64,000 nt of DNA from a bacterium (lineage in GTDB: Bacteria > Bdellovibrionota_B > Oligoflexia > Oligoflexales > RGVZ01): contig RGVZ01000003.1 of the NCBI GenBank assembly GCA_010029825.1, positions 1 to 64,000 of the forward strand, written 5' to 3'. The notes below the pieces were generated by a model. It had not been told where the DNA came from. It was given only the letters and a program-made list of their open reading frames with translations, and ran no database searches. Positions 51,227 through 59,060 of the stretch are shown here, piece after piece; position 1 is the first letter of the stretch; every line of letters begins with the position of its first letter. Both the position numbers and the translations under genes were made by a program.

Positions 51227-52915
51227 CTACACCTGCAAAGCCATGTCCCTCAAGGGACTTGTGATGTCATCCAACAGCACGGGTTGCTTGAACTGCTCCG
51301 GGGTGGCGCCGGGGGTCCGGGCCAGGTGCCGGGTCCGTAATTCGTCCAGGCTGCCGGGACGCAAAAGGGTGACACGGACCGGGCCCAGGCGCCCGGACTC
51401 GCGTTTGTCCCGGTACTCAAAATTAAGCCCGGCCAGGGCCGAGTCCACCTTCCTCGCGACCTCTTCCCACACTTTCTGGTCGCACCCGGCGATGGTCTCC
51501 GCGTGGAGGACATACTGCGGTGGCCTGAGGCCCCGGTCGGGCGCCATCGTCACAAACCTGGTCGCGCGCAGGGCGGGGCCCCATGCGCCAACATCCCGGG
51601 CCAGATTGGCGAGGACTTCCGTGACTTGCGCGGCGGAAAGTTTTTCGCCCGTGACGTTGGCGAACTGGCTGCTTTTCCGCAGGAACCGGACCACAGGGGC
51701 GCTGCCGGGTCTGCCGTTGAGGAATCCGGCGCACTCAACCACGTCGTGCATGTCGTACCGGATGAGACCGCCGAGGGTCGTTACCACGAGGCGGTAATGT
51801 TCGCCGGGGATCAAGTCGGTGGACCGGATCAAGCGGGGTTCCCCGTCGCCCTCCGTCAGGAATTCATAATACGCGGCAGCCGGATCCAGGACGCCGTCGG
51901 GCGCGTTGTCTTGCAAGGGGACTGTGAATCGCCCCTCAGACGCGACCAGGCCATGATCGCGCCACGGGACGTGGCCCAAGGCCGGCCGCAGGGACTCGCA
52001 GTAGTGCGCCAGCGTCCCGCCGAGCCACATGGTGACAAGTTTCAGGCGCGGCCAGACATCTTTGGGCGCCAGGTGCTCTTGATGTCGCAGGGTGGCGTCC
52101 AGGCGTCGTGCCGCGCCTTTGTCGCGGCGGTGCAGGCCGAGTCTGGTGGCCTGGGAGTTCGTCAGCCCGGCGGTGTCGTTGTCTTGGGCGAAGAAGGTGC
52201 CGTTACGCAGGTCCCGGACGAGGTCATGCCCGTGGCGCGCGAGGAGTTCGGTCAACATCAACAGCGTGGATGGGTTCGCGGCCATCAGCATCCCGAGGTT
52301 CCGGTTGGCGACAGTCAGCCTCAGCAAAGCCTTCAATTTCACGTGGAACGGCGCGATCCCCTGCGCCGCGCCGGGTACGGCATACAACGTCTTGAAACTG
52401 AATGGTTGCATGGTCCACGTCGCGAGGCCGCTCATGGACGCGCGGTCCGGAGAAGACACGGGAAGCACGTCCCAGAACGCGGCGTCGCGGTGCTGCGCGA
52501 ACGTCGCGAGCCCCCACGCCTCCCAACCCGCGGCCTGCGCGGCAAATGAGGCAGGCGTTACCGGGATCAACTTTGGCCGGCCAGTTGTGCCGCTGGTGGT
52601 GACAAACTGGCATTTATCCGGGGTCAGGCCGGAATCTGGACCGAACAGGGCGGTGGCATCGCCGGACGCGAAACGCGCGATCCAGGGCCGCATCGCCTCA
52701 TAGTCGCAAACAGGAAACGCCTCGAGCCGAGGGAGTTTCCGGGCGCCATGGGCGAGGGCGAAGCCACTGCCGGCAATTTGCCCCATGGCCCGGGCAAGGA
52801 CCATCGACTGGACGGCGTCAAAAGCCTCCAGGTTTCTCTGAAAGGCGGCCAGCCGGGGCCGCTTTGCCGCCAGCAGCAGCGATCCAATGGGGCGTCGGTA
52901 AAGCATTCTGAACAC
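51227..52915 (-). CDS. GH3-family acyl-adenylate (amidosynthetase-like) enzyme
   Basis: A 562-residue protein of the GH3/ANL fold. The ATP-binding loop TSGTTGRPKLIPVT (around residue 110), LPVSSPDRASMSG, and the C-terminal YDMHDVVECAGF with the GEKLSAAQV loop match plant GH3 amidosynthetases and bacterial relatives. Such enzymes adenylate a carboxylate and ligate it to an amino acid. The acid and amine are not known. It heads the minus-strand cluster with the zinc peptidase, ATP-grasp and TatD genes and starts next to an AT-rich palindromic promoter region. Confidence 0.9.
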   Translation of the reverse strand: MFRMLYRRPIGSLLLAAKRPRLAAFQRNLEAFDAVQSMVLARAMGQIAGSGFALAHGARKLPRLEAFPVCDYEAMRPWIARFASGDATALFGPDSGLTPDKCQFVTTSGTTGRPKLIPVTPASFAAQAAGWEAWGLATFAQHRDAAFWDVLPVSSPDRASMSGLATWTMQPFSFKTLYAVPGAAQGIAPFHVKLKALLRLTVANRNLGMLMAANPSTLLMLTELLARHGHDLVRDLRNGTFFAQDNDTAGLTNSQATRLGLHRRDKGAARRLDATLRHQEHLAPKDVWPRLKLVTMWLGGTLAHYCESLRPALGHVPWRDHGLVASEGRFTVPLQDNAPDGVLDPAAAYYEFLTEGDGEPRLIRSTDLIPGEHYRLVVTTLGGLIRYDMHDVVECAGFLNGRPGSAPVVRFLRKSSQFANVTGEKLSAAQVTEVLANLARDVGAWGPALRATRFVTMAPDRGLRPPQYVLHAETIAGCDQKVWEEVARKVDSALAGLNFEYRDKRESGRLGPVRVTLLRPGSLDELRTRHLARTPGATPEQFKQPVLLDDITSPLRDMALQV

Positions 52916-52975
52916 AATCTTTTCACGTCGGCCGGGCTTTGTAAAAAGACTGGCGGAGGCCGCGTTTTACCATAA

Positions 52976-53046
52976 CCATCTGAATTTATTTATTTTAATC
53001 AAATAAATTAGAATTTGATTAAACCATAAAATTCAATTAAAAATGT
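52976..53046. promoter_or_regulatory. AT-rich island with an 11-bp palindrome between divergent genes
   Basis: A ~70-bp A/T run within GC-rich DNA. TTTAATCAAAT (52994-53004) and ATTTGATTAAA (53013-53023) form a perfect inverted repeat with an 8-bp spacer. It lies between the GH3 gene (minus) and the lipoprotein gene (plus) and is likely the shared promoter/operator region; a binding protein such as a winged-helix regulator or H-NS-like factor is possible. Sequence seen; role inferred. Confidence 0.6.
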
Positions 53047-53079
53047 TCTGGCCGGTTGGCCAACTTCAGGAGAGAACCC

Positions 53080-54519
53080 ATGCAGCACCGTATTGCCTTG
53101 TTTGCCGCCTTGCTCCCGGCTGTGGTGGCTTGTGGCCGGATCGATCGTCAGGCGGGTGCCTTGCTGGGGCTCGCGGACGAACCAACATCAGACCGTAACG
53201 CTTACTTGATGTTCTCCAAGGGGGCCCTGGAGGACATGATCCGTGTGCCCGTGGACGAAACCCGGGAAATCAATGAAATCGTGAGTGACGTCAGTGTCTG
53301 GGCCAAGGCCGCCACATCCGGCAAGGTCGGCATCGAGTTGATTCCGTCCGCCGAGGACGCGCGGTTCGTGGCCGTTGTCGACGCCAACACGCATCTCGAC
53401 ATCAGTGGTTCTTACGATCCGCGTTCCGACATTCACATCGAAATGTCCGGTATTGGTGATGTCTCGACCAACAGCCGCAAGCCAGTGGAGATCCGGTTGC
53501 AGGGCGCCGTGACGAAGCCCGCCGAGGCGACCTTCATCTCGAGTCTCGAGGTCAGTGGTGTCAACGTCACGGCCACCGGATGGTTCGCTGGATACAAGCG
53601 CCGGCAGGCTGAGAAACAAGCATGGGCAACCATCAATCAGCAATTGCCCGGGCAACAACATGCCACAGGAAATCGCGTGGCAAATGAACTGCGTTCTGTT
53701 CTCGACGAACGCGCGGGACACTTCCTGCTGAACTTGAACGCGACCCTCGTGCGCGCGTTCCGTGAGTGGTTTGTCGAGAGCGGGTACTTGCCTGGCAAGC
53801 AGTTGTTCCAGTCGACGAAGGACGCGATCTGGTTCAGCAGTTTCGGTCACGACGAGGCCCAGGTGGCCACGATCGCCAGTCGTGGCGCGATTGAACCGCC
53901 GGCGCGATCGCCGGTGATGATGGGAGAAGTCGAAGCGCCCATCATGATTGGCGGGAACTCGTTCGCCCTGGAAAACGCGGCGGAAAAGGCTCTGGGTGGG
54001 AGGACATTCCCGGCGGCCGCGGTTTCGCAGTTGCTGGTCGCGATCGGCGCGTCGGCGGCACCGCCGGTGTGGACGACATTCAAGTACGCGGGGGTCAACT
54101 TGACCTTCGCGAAGCAAGAACCACTCAAGTTCAAGTTCGAGGAGGGACGCATGACCATCTCCGCGAATTTCGAGTCGATCACCCAGCAGGCGATCCGTCA
54201 GGCGGCGACCTCCATGGAGTTGACATGGGAGGTAAATCTGGCCGACGATCATGGCATCAAGTTTGTCCGTGTTGGCGAACCGGTGCTCAAGGCCCTGGCG
54301 GCCCGTCATGATCCGTCCCGGTTGCTTCGTGAGTTCACGGAAGAGGCTCTCGCGCGTTCCTTGTACGAGAGTTTTCAGGTGCCGGTACCGGACCTTTCGA
54401 ACGTCATCCCGGCATTCAAACGCTTGCGCATGACGTTTGTGCATGTCGAGGAAGGATGGATCCGCCTTGGCGCGAGTTTGGACGCAATCAGCCAATCACC
54501 CGGGGTTGCCAGCCGGTAA
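53080..54519 (+). CDS. Lipoprotein of unknown function
   Basis: A 479-residue lipoprotein. The signal ends in PAVVAC (Cys18). Residues 30-190 have beta-rich composition with repeated DISGSYDPRSDIHIEMSG-like strands; later parts are helical with FLLNLNATLVRAFREW. Residues 340-430 form a possible substrate-binding-like domain (VNLTFAKQEPLKFKFEEG). No family was recognised. ATG at 53080 has GGAGAG seven bases upstream; the frame start at 53056 is upstream of it. The 3' end overlaps the hydrolase frame by 14 bp. Confidence 0.78.
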   Translation: MQHRIALFAALLPAVVACGRIDRQAGALLGLADEPTSDRNAYLMFSKGALEDMIRVPVDETREINEIVSDVSVWAKAATSGKVGIELIPSAEDARFVAVVDANTHLDISGSYDPRSDIHIEMSGIGDVSTNSRKPVEIRLQGAVTKPAEATFISSLEVSGVNVTATGWFAGYKRRQAEKQAWATINQQLPGQQHATGNRVANELRSVLDERAGHFLLNLNATLVRAFREWFVESGYLPGKQLFQSTKDAIWFSSFGHDEAQVATIASRGAIEPPARSPVMMGEVEAPIMIGGNSFALENAAEKALGGRTFPAAAVSQLLVAIGASAAPPVWTTFKYAGVNLTFAKQEPLKFKFEEGRMTISANFESITQQAIRQAATSMELTWEVNLADDHGIKFVRVGEPVLKALAARHDPSRLLREFTEEALARSLYESFQVPVPDLSNVIPAFKRLRMTFVHVEEGWIRLGASLDAISQSPGVASR

Positions 54520-55324
54520 TCCAGGGGCAGGGCGAAGCATTGTTTGTTTTCACGGGGCCGAAAGCCATTCAGGGTGGTTTGGCCCCTTTGCTTTGGATGC
54601 CCTGGGCGCCGGTCACTGGTCGGCGGTGATCGCGCGGGATCGCCCGGGGTGGCGCGGCGATCTGCGTTCGCGCGCAGAGGCCTACGCGTGGATCGCGGGA
54701 TCCCTGGCAGAGGCCCGGCGCGATCAGCCCAGTGGTCATGGGATTGACGTGATCGCGACATCCTGGGGCGCGCTCGCGGTGTTGGCTTGCCTCATCGACT
54801 GCGGCAGCGCCGGATGGGAAAACGTCAAGACCATCCATCTGGTCGCGCCGGCGATTTTTCCAGACCGGGGCCTGCAGAGATTGATGCTGGTGGGGGCCAT
54901 CAAGGATTCGATCGCCGGAGGCGGATTTCTCAGCGGTCGTTTACGGACCATGCTCGACCCGTCACATTTTTCGGACTGTCCTGATTTGCGCTCCCGTTTG
55001 GCCGCGGATCCGCGACGCAACATGGAATTGTCTCCCGCGTTCTGGATCGTCACGGCGGGGATGAGGCGCGTGGTCCGTCATGGTGCCAGTTCACACATTC
55101 TGCGGTCGCGGTTGCGGGACACGGGGACTCGATTGTTCCTTCACTTGGCGGAACAGGATAGCGTCATCGACTTGCCGCGGACCGAGGATTTTTTGACTCG
55201 CGCGGGCGCGGGACTGTTTCGTTATCCGTCGCGCTGCCACGCGATTGTAATGCAATACCCGATGGATTTCGCGCGGGCGATGGCATCCTGCTTGAGTGAC
55301 GAGGGGGCAATGCGTGAATCGTGA
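54506..55324 (+). CDS. Alpha/beta hydrolase
   Basis: A ~272-residue hydrolase. The fold begins GRSIVCFHGAESHSGWF (oxyanion loop), then VIARDRPGWRGD, and DVIATSWGALAVL holds the nucleophile Ser in a TSWGA elbow. Asp in LAEQDSVID and His in PSRCHAIV complete the probable triad. No signal peptide, so cytoplasmic. The start is uncertain: TTG at 54506 overlaps the lipoprotein gene by 14 bp, while TTG at 54437 overlaps it by 83 bp. Its stop overlaps the enolase-superfamily gene by 11 bp. Confidence 0.72.
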   Translation: MPAGNPGAGRSIVCFHGAESHSGWFGPFALDALGAGHWSAVIARDRPGWRGDLRSRAEAYAWIAGSLAEARRDQPSGHGIDVIATSWGALAVLACLIDCGSAGWENVKTIHLVAPAIFPDRGLQRLMLVGAIKDSIAGGGFLSGRLRTMLDPSHFSDCPDLRSRLAADPRRNMELSPAFWIVTAGMRRVVRHGASSHILRSRLRDTGTRLFLHLAEQDSVIDLPRTEDFLTRAGAGLFRYPSRCHAIVMQYPMDFARAMASCLSDEGAMRES

Positions 55325-56687
55325 GGAATGGAAAATTGAAGTTTTCCAACGGCAGGTGCCTTTTCGGTTCAAGGTGCGGCACGCGCATCTGACGAGGTCC
55401 GCCAACGAGGCGATTTGCGTGCGCATCAGCGGTCGCGCGCGCGACGGGCGTCTCGTCCACGGGATCGGCGAGGCCTTGCCGAGAGAATATGTGACTGGCG
55501 AGACGGCAGTGGACGCGCTGGATCGGTGTGAGGAATTGTTCGGGGTCCTGGCGATGCCGGTTCTGCGCGAGGCGCTGGATCTTGATCCCGGTGCCGGGCC
55601 GGACGGCGTGACCGGCACCGGCGGCGTGTGCGACGCGCTCATCGCTGGCTGGAGGCAGGCTTCGGCGCGTGGATGCCTGGCGATCTGGAGCGCGATCGAT
55701 GTCGCGTTGATCGACTGGATTTCCCGGGCGGGGAATATTCGCATGCGTGACCTGGTCGCGATGATCGCGCGCCGCGCGGGAGTCCAGCCTTGCGATGCCA
55801 GTGTCCCGCGCAGGGCGACCATCCCGATGGTCCGGCCGGGTCTGGCGTTGTGGCTGGCCGCCGGGTACCGGGTCGCGGGATTCAATTTGTTCAAGATCAA
55901 AGTCGGTGATCCGGCGAGTGTCGCGCGTGTGCGTTCCGTGGTCCGCGTGCTGCGTGTCGGCGGGAATCGTTGTGACATTTCTTTCGACGCCAACCAGGGT
56001 TACAGCCACGAGGCGGCGCAAAACTTTCTGGGTGACGCCATGAAGGTTATCCCGGACATGACGCGGAAACTGGTCGCGTTTGAGGATCCTGTCCGCCCGT
56101 CGGATTCGCGAAATCTTGGGGCATTTGCCGGTCAAACCGGTGTACCCGTGATGGCGGATGAAGTCTTGCGCGGGGAGCAATCCTTTGCCGAGATGGCCGG
56201 TCAGTCGCGAATCGGCGTCTGGAATATCCGGGTTGGCAAATGCGGCGGGATCACAGGGGCGTTGATGGGGTGCGCGGCGGCGTCGCGTGCCGGGGCAAGG
56301 ATTGTGATCGGCGCGATGGTCGGGCAAGAGGCTGTCCTCGACGTCGCGTCGCGTCATGTTGAGGGCGTTGCTCCCGTGGCGTGGAGCGAGAATTCCTTTT
56401 CTGGTTTGTTGTTGCGGTCTTCTGTTTTTTCGCGGGAAGGAAACTTCTGGTCGCGCTGGAGGCAAGGCGACAATTGCGGGACAGGTTTCCAGTTGCGTGA
56501 GTCGGTTCTACGGCGCCAGCTGGTCGGTTACCGCGTGGTAGCCCTCACCCGGGACATGGCCGCGTTGAACTTTTCCTCGGATACCCCGAACGACCAACGG
56601 ACTTTACCCCGCCCCGATGGCCCCGAGGTTTCGCCGGGCATGACGGCAACACGGCAAGTTTCGAGGCACCAGCCGGCGAATTCATAA
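55314..56687 (+). CDS. Enolase-superfamily enzyme (mandelate racemase/muconate/AEE-like)
   Basis: A 457-residue enzyme of the muconate-lactonising/L-Ala-D-Glu-epimerase branch. Motifs: KIKVGD (KxK, catalytic Lys), FDANQGY (Asp ligand), FEDPV (Glu ligand), MADEV (Asp/Glu ligand) and WNIRVGKCGG. In relatives the segment reads NIKLxKxGG; here the first Lys is Arg. The C-terminal ~70 residues (after FQLRESVLR) have no barrel function and run antisense to the aminotransferase. GTG at 55314 has GAGGGGG upstream. It could be a racemase, epimerase or dehydratase; substrate unknown. Confidence 0.82.
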   Translation: MNREEWKIEVFQRQVPFRFKVRHAHLTRSANEAICVRISGRARDGRLVHGIGEALPREYVTGETAVDALDRCEELFGVLAMPVLREALDLDPGAGPDGVTGTGGVCDALIAGWRQASARGCLAIWSAIDVALIDWISRAGNIRMRDLVAMIARRAGVQPCDASVPRRATIPMVRPGLALWLAAGYRVAGFNLFKIKVGDPASVARVRSVVRVLRVGGNRCDISFDANQGYSHEAAQNFLGDAMKVIPDMTRKLVAFEDPVRPSDSRNLGAFAGQTGVPVMADEVLRGEQSFAEMAGQSRIGVWNIRVGKCGGITGALMGCAAASRAGARIVIGAMVGQEAVLDVASRHVEGVAPVAWSENSFSGLLLRSSVFSREGNFWSRWRQGDNCGTGFQLRESVLRRQLVGYRVVALTRDMAALNFSSDTPNDQRTLPRPDGPEVSPGMTATRQVSRHQPANS

Positions 56688-57832
56688 CCCGATTGGAATC
56701 TGTCGGGAATTTCAGTCCAGATGTAAAAAGCCCCGTCAGGATTTGGCGCGTGGAACCCGGCGGCGTTGGCGGCGTGGATCGCGTTCTTGCGTCGCGCCAG
56801 AAATTCGGTGTGACGCCGGGCGGCGAATCCCGATTCGGCATCCAGCAGCGCGGGCATCATTTCCTGGGTGGCGGCACTGACACACGGGACGCGGATGGAC
56901 ATCAGCATGGCCAACGGGCGGATGAGTTGCGTGGGCCCCGCGCACCATCCGGCGCGCAGGCCGGGCAGACCGTGGGATTTGCTGACGCTTGACACGACGA
57001 TGGTGCGGTCGCGGGCAGCCGGGATCGTCGCAATGCTCTCATGCGGGCGTTTCCAACAGAAAGCCGAATAAACCTCGTCGCTGATGATCACGCAATTGTT
57101 GCGCGCGGCAAGGGCGGCGACCAGCGCGAGATCATCGGGATGGATGACGCGGCCGTCCGGGTTGCCCGGGCTGTTGACGATGATGGCTTTCGCGCCGCGC
57201 ATGGCGCGGTCCAGTTCTTTTTGGTTCAGGCGGCCATTTTGCGGGTTTGGGCCGCGGACGCGACGAACGCGCAGCCCGCGTGTGCGCGCGAGCCACGGAT
57301 AGAACAGGTAGCACGGGTCGAACAGCACAATGGTTTCACCGGCGTCGGCAAAACATTCCAGCGCATGGGCCAGTGCCTGGGAAGCGCCGTTGCAAATCAG
57401 GATTTCCTTTTCCGGATCGTAGGAAACTCCGGTGTCGGATTTGATTTTGCCCGCGACAGCGCGCAGGGCTTCAGGGTGGCCGAATCCGGCTGGATACGCG
57501 CGCAGGGATGATACGAGGGAGGCGCTGCGCGTCATCGATTCAAGGATGGGCGAGACATCAAGAATTCCAGAGAGGTCGGGCATTCCCTGGGAGAGATCGA
57601 TCACTTCGCGCGTGACATCACCAGTTACGTCACCAGTTACGTCACCCGTGGCAGCGGTCTTGACCGCGCGCTCAAGATTCTCGAGGAGCTCCAGGTCGGA
57701 GACCGGTGCTGAGAGGACGTCGCCGCTGTACATGCGCAGGTAAAAATAGTCGGATCCGAGGCGCCTCCGGACCATTGCGTCGAGTCGGGCCAGTCCGCTC
57801 CGCACCGCCACTTTTTTCAACGTTCGTGACAT
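56528..57832 (-). CDS. PLP-dependent class I/II aminotransferase
   Basis: A 434-residue fold-type I aminotransferase. PLP motifs are GNPDGR (Asn), DEVYSAF (Asp/Tyr), SSVSKSHGLPGLRAGW (Schiff-base Lys) and the C-terminal VRWSFGVSEEKF. Residues 60-80 contain the TGDVTGDVTGDVT repeat of 12-bp units. An N-terminal extension of ~60 residues precedes the fold. The start ATG at 57832 has no Shine-Dalgarno; an extended -10 box ends seven bases upstream, so the mRNA may be leaderless. The last 160 bp overlap the enolase-superfamily gene on the other strand. Confidence 0.88.
   Translation of the reverse strand: MSRTLKKVAVRSGLARLDAMVRRRLGSDYFYLRMYSGDVLSAPVSDLELLENLERAVKTAATGDVTGDVTGDVTREVIDLSQGMPDLSGILDVSPILESMTRSASLVSSLRAYPAGFGHPEALRAVAGKIKSDTGVSYDPEKEILICNGASQALAHALECFADAGETIVLFDPCYLFYPWLARTRGLRVRRVRGPNPQNGRLNQKELDRAMRGAKAIIVNSPGNPDGRVIHPDDLALVAALAARNNCVIISDEVYSAFCWKRPHESIATIPAARDRTIVVSSVSKSHGLPGLRAGWCAGPTQLIRPLAMLMSIRVPCVSAATQEMMPALLDAESGFAARRHTEFLARRKNAIHAANAAGFHAPNPDGAFYIWTEIPDRFQSGYEFAGWCLETCRVAVMPGETSGPSGRGKVRWSFGVSEEKFNAAMSRVRATTR
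57615..57650 (-). repeat. Three 12-bp direct repeats encoding TGDV
   Basis: Units 57615-57626, 57627-57638 and 57639-57650 (third diverged) give Thr-Gly-Asp-Val three times in the N-terminal extension of the aminotransferase. Likely slippage expansion in a flexible linker. Confidence 0.8.
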
Positions 57833-57839
57833 GGCCCGG

Positions 57840-57848
57840 AGTATACCA
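57840..57848 (-). promoter_or_regulatory. Extended -10 promoter for a leaderless transcript
   Basis: Minus-strand TGGTATACT is an extended -10 (TGn-TATACT). Only seven bases (CCGGGCC) separate it from the ATG at 57832, so transcription would begin at or beside the start codon. No matching -35 was found. Confidence 0.5.
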
Positions 57849-58035
57849 GTTATTTCCACAAATTTGAGCCGGGTGGCTGGACCATTCGGCAACGGGTGGC
57901 CAGAAATGGGGCCACGGAAGTTGCTGAGACGCTTTTGAAATAAAAAACATATTTAATCACGGCTGGTTATCTTTTTGTTCCGGTGGCCCTGAACGTGTAA
58001 TGCCGGCGACGGGTTCGTTGTCGAAAGGAGATCCC

Positions 58036-58572
58036 ATGACCCGCCCAATCCAGTTTCCAGCCATGGCGCTGACGGTATTTGCTTTGACATCGTGCGGTGC
58101 GCCCGCGCCAGGATCGGCGCAATCAGACTCACAGTTGTCCGCCGTCGTTCCTGCCGCGTCGGGAAACGCGTCTTATGAAATCGAACTTGTCGATGTGGAA
58201 TTGTGCCACAAGCAAAATGCCCTCGCGGAAAGTAACATCGAAGGCTTCACTTCGTTCTTGCCTCCGGATTCCCTGATCTGTCGCGCGCGTCCGGATCTAC
58301 TGCGAGCTTTCGACGGCTTCAGTGTCCTCTTCGGAACTCTCAGCGTCGCCTGTTCATTCCCGGGTCCTGCGCAGGTCGCGTTGCCTGTATTTTCCGTCAG
58401 TGGCGCGGCGGTGTCGTTGCTGTCATTCGGCCTGAAGGGAATATCTTGCGAGGAGCCTGAACCAAAACTGACCAGTGCCCAGATCGAGGTTGTTGAGGCG
58501 AAAGTGTGTCAGATGATGGGGAAGACTTATCGCAAGGGACTGGGTCCGGTCGAGCGTTCCCGTTGCGAGTGA
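58036..58572 (+). CDS. Small Cys-containing lipoprotein of unknown function
   Basis: A 178-residue lipoprotein. The signal peptide ends in ALTSC (lipidated Cys). The mature protein has several Cys (VELCHKQN, LICRARP, SVACSFP, GISCEEP, KVCQMMG, SRCE), likely three disulfides, in a helical domain. A VKOR-DsbA oxidase is present in the genome. ATG at 58036 has AAAGGAGA upstream. The 3' end overlaps the convergent DxDGD protein gene by 46 bp. Confidence 0.72.
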   Translation: MTRPIQFPAMALTVFALTSCGAPAPGSAQSDSQLSAVVPAASGNASYEIELVDVELCHKQNALAESNIEGFTSFLPPDSLICRARPDLLRAFDGFSVLFGTLSVACSFPGPAQVALPVFSVSGAAVSLLSFGLKGISCEEPEPKLTSAQIEVVEAKVCQMMGKTYRKGLGPVERSRCE

Positions 58573-58898
58573 GGCCCGTCGTCGCTCCGCACAAAGTCTG
58601 GCTTGCCGTCACCATCGAAATCGTACGCGGTTTCGATGGAGCCTTGCGCCGCTCCGCCCCTTTGTACCTGAATCATGTCAGGGCGTCCGTCGCCGTCGAT
58701 ATCCCAGCCGGTCGTCCTGGCTTCAGGCGAATCAGGCAAATTTGGTACAGGGACACGGACCGGGAGTGGCGTCGCCGCCGATGCCACCGCCGCTGTCAGG
58801 CCAAGGAAGACATGGGCGCCAAAGGCGACAAGGACCACAGCCGGAATGAATTCCAGTTTTCCGGCGGATGTTTCTCGCGCGATGTTGCCGTGTTCCAT
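58527..58898 (-). CDS. Small membrane/secreted protein with EF-hand-like Asp repeats
   Basis: A 123-residue protein. A hydrophobic segment (residues 16-42) is a signal anchor. Two calcium-binding-like loops follow: DIDGDGRPDMIQ and DFDGDGKPDFVR (DxDxDGxxD), as in VCBS, dockerin or EF-hand-like repeats. The C-terminus is short and basic. ATG at 58898 has GGAG upstream. It might bind Ca2+ on the surface. The overlap with the lipoprotein gene at 58527-58572 is antisense. Confidence 0.7.
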   Translation of the reverse strand: MEHGNIARETSAGKLEFIPAVVLVAFGAHVFLGLTAAVASAATPLPVRVPVPNLPDSPEARTTGWDIDGDGRPDMIQVQRGGAAQGSIETAYDFDGDGKPDFVRSDDGPHSQRERSTGPSPLR

Positions 58899-59060
58899 TG
58901 CGTTCTCCTCGCGGTTCGTCCTGATTCAACCCTCATGTTGATTCGTCATCACGGCGAGTTGGCTTGAACTGTGCCTCTTTGGCAGATCCTTTCTTGATCC
59001 CGGAATCAAACGCCAAATCAGAAGGTTGCGTTCCCGCTGCGGCCGTGGAATCATTTCCGG

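Noticed and set aside
53188-54495. 435-codon minus-strand ORF
   Set aside because: It is antisense to the lipoprotein gene; that gene has a signal peptide and ribosome site.
55164-56465. 433-codon minus-strand ORF
   Set aside because: It is antisense to the enolase-superfamily gene with its intact metal ligands, and is Arg/His/Pro-rich.
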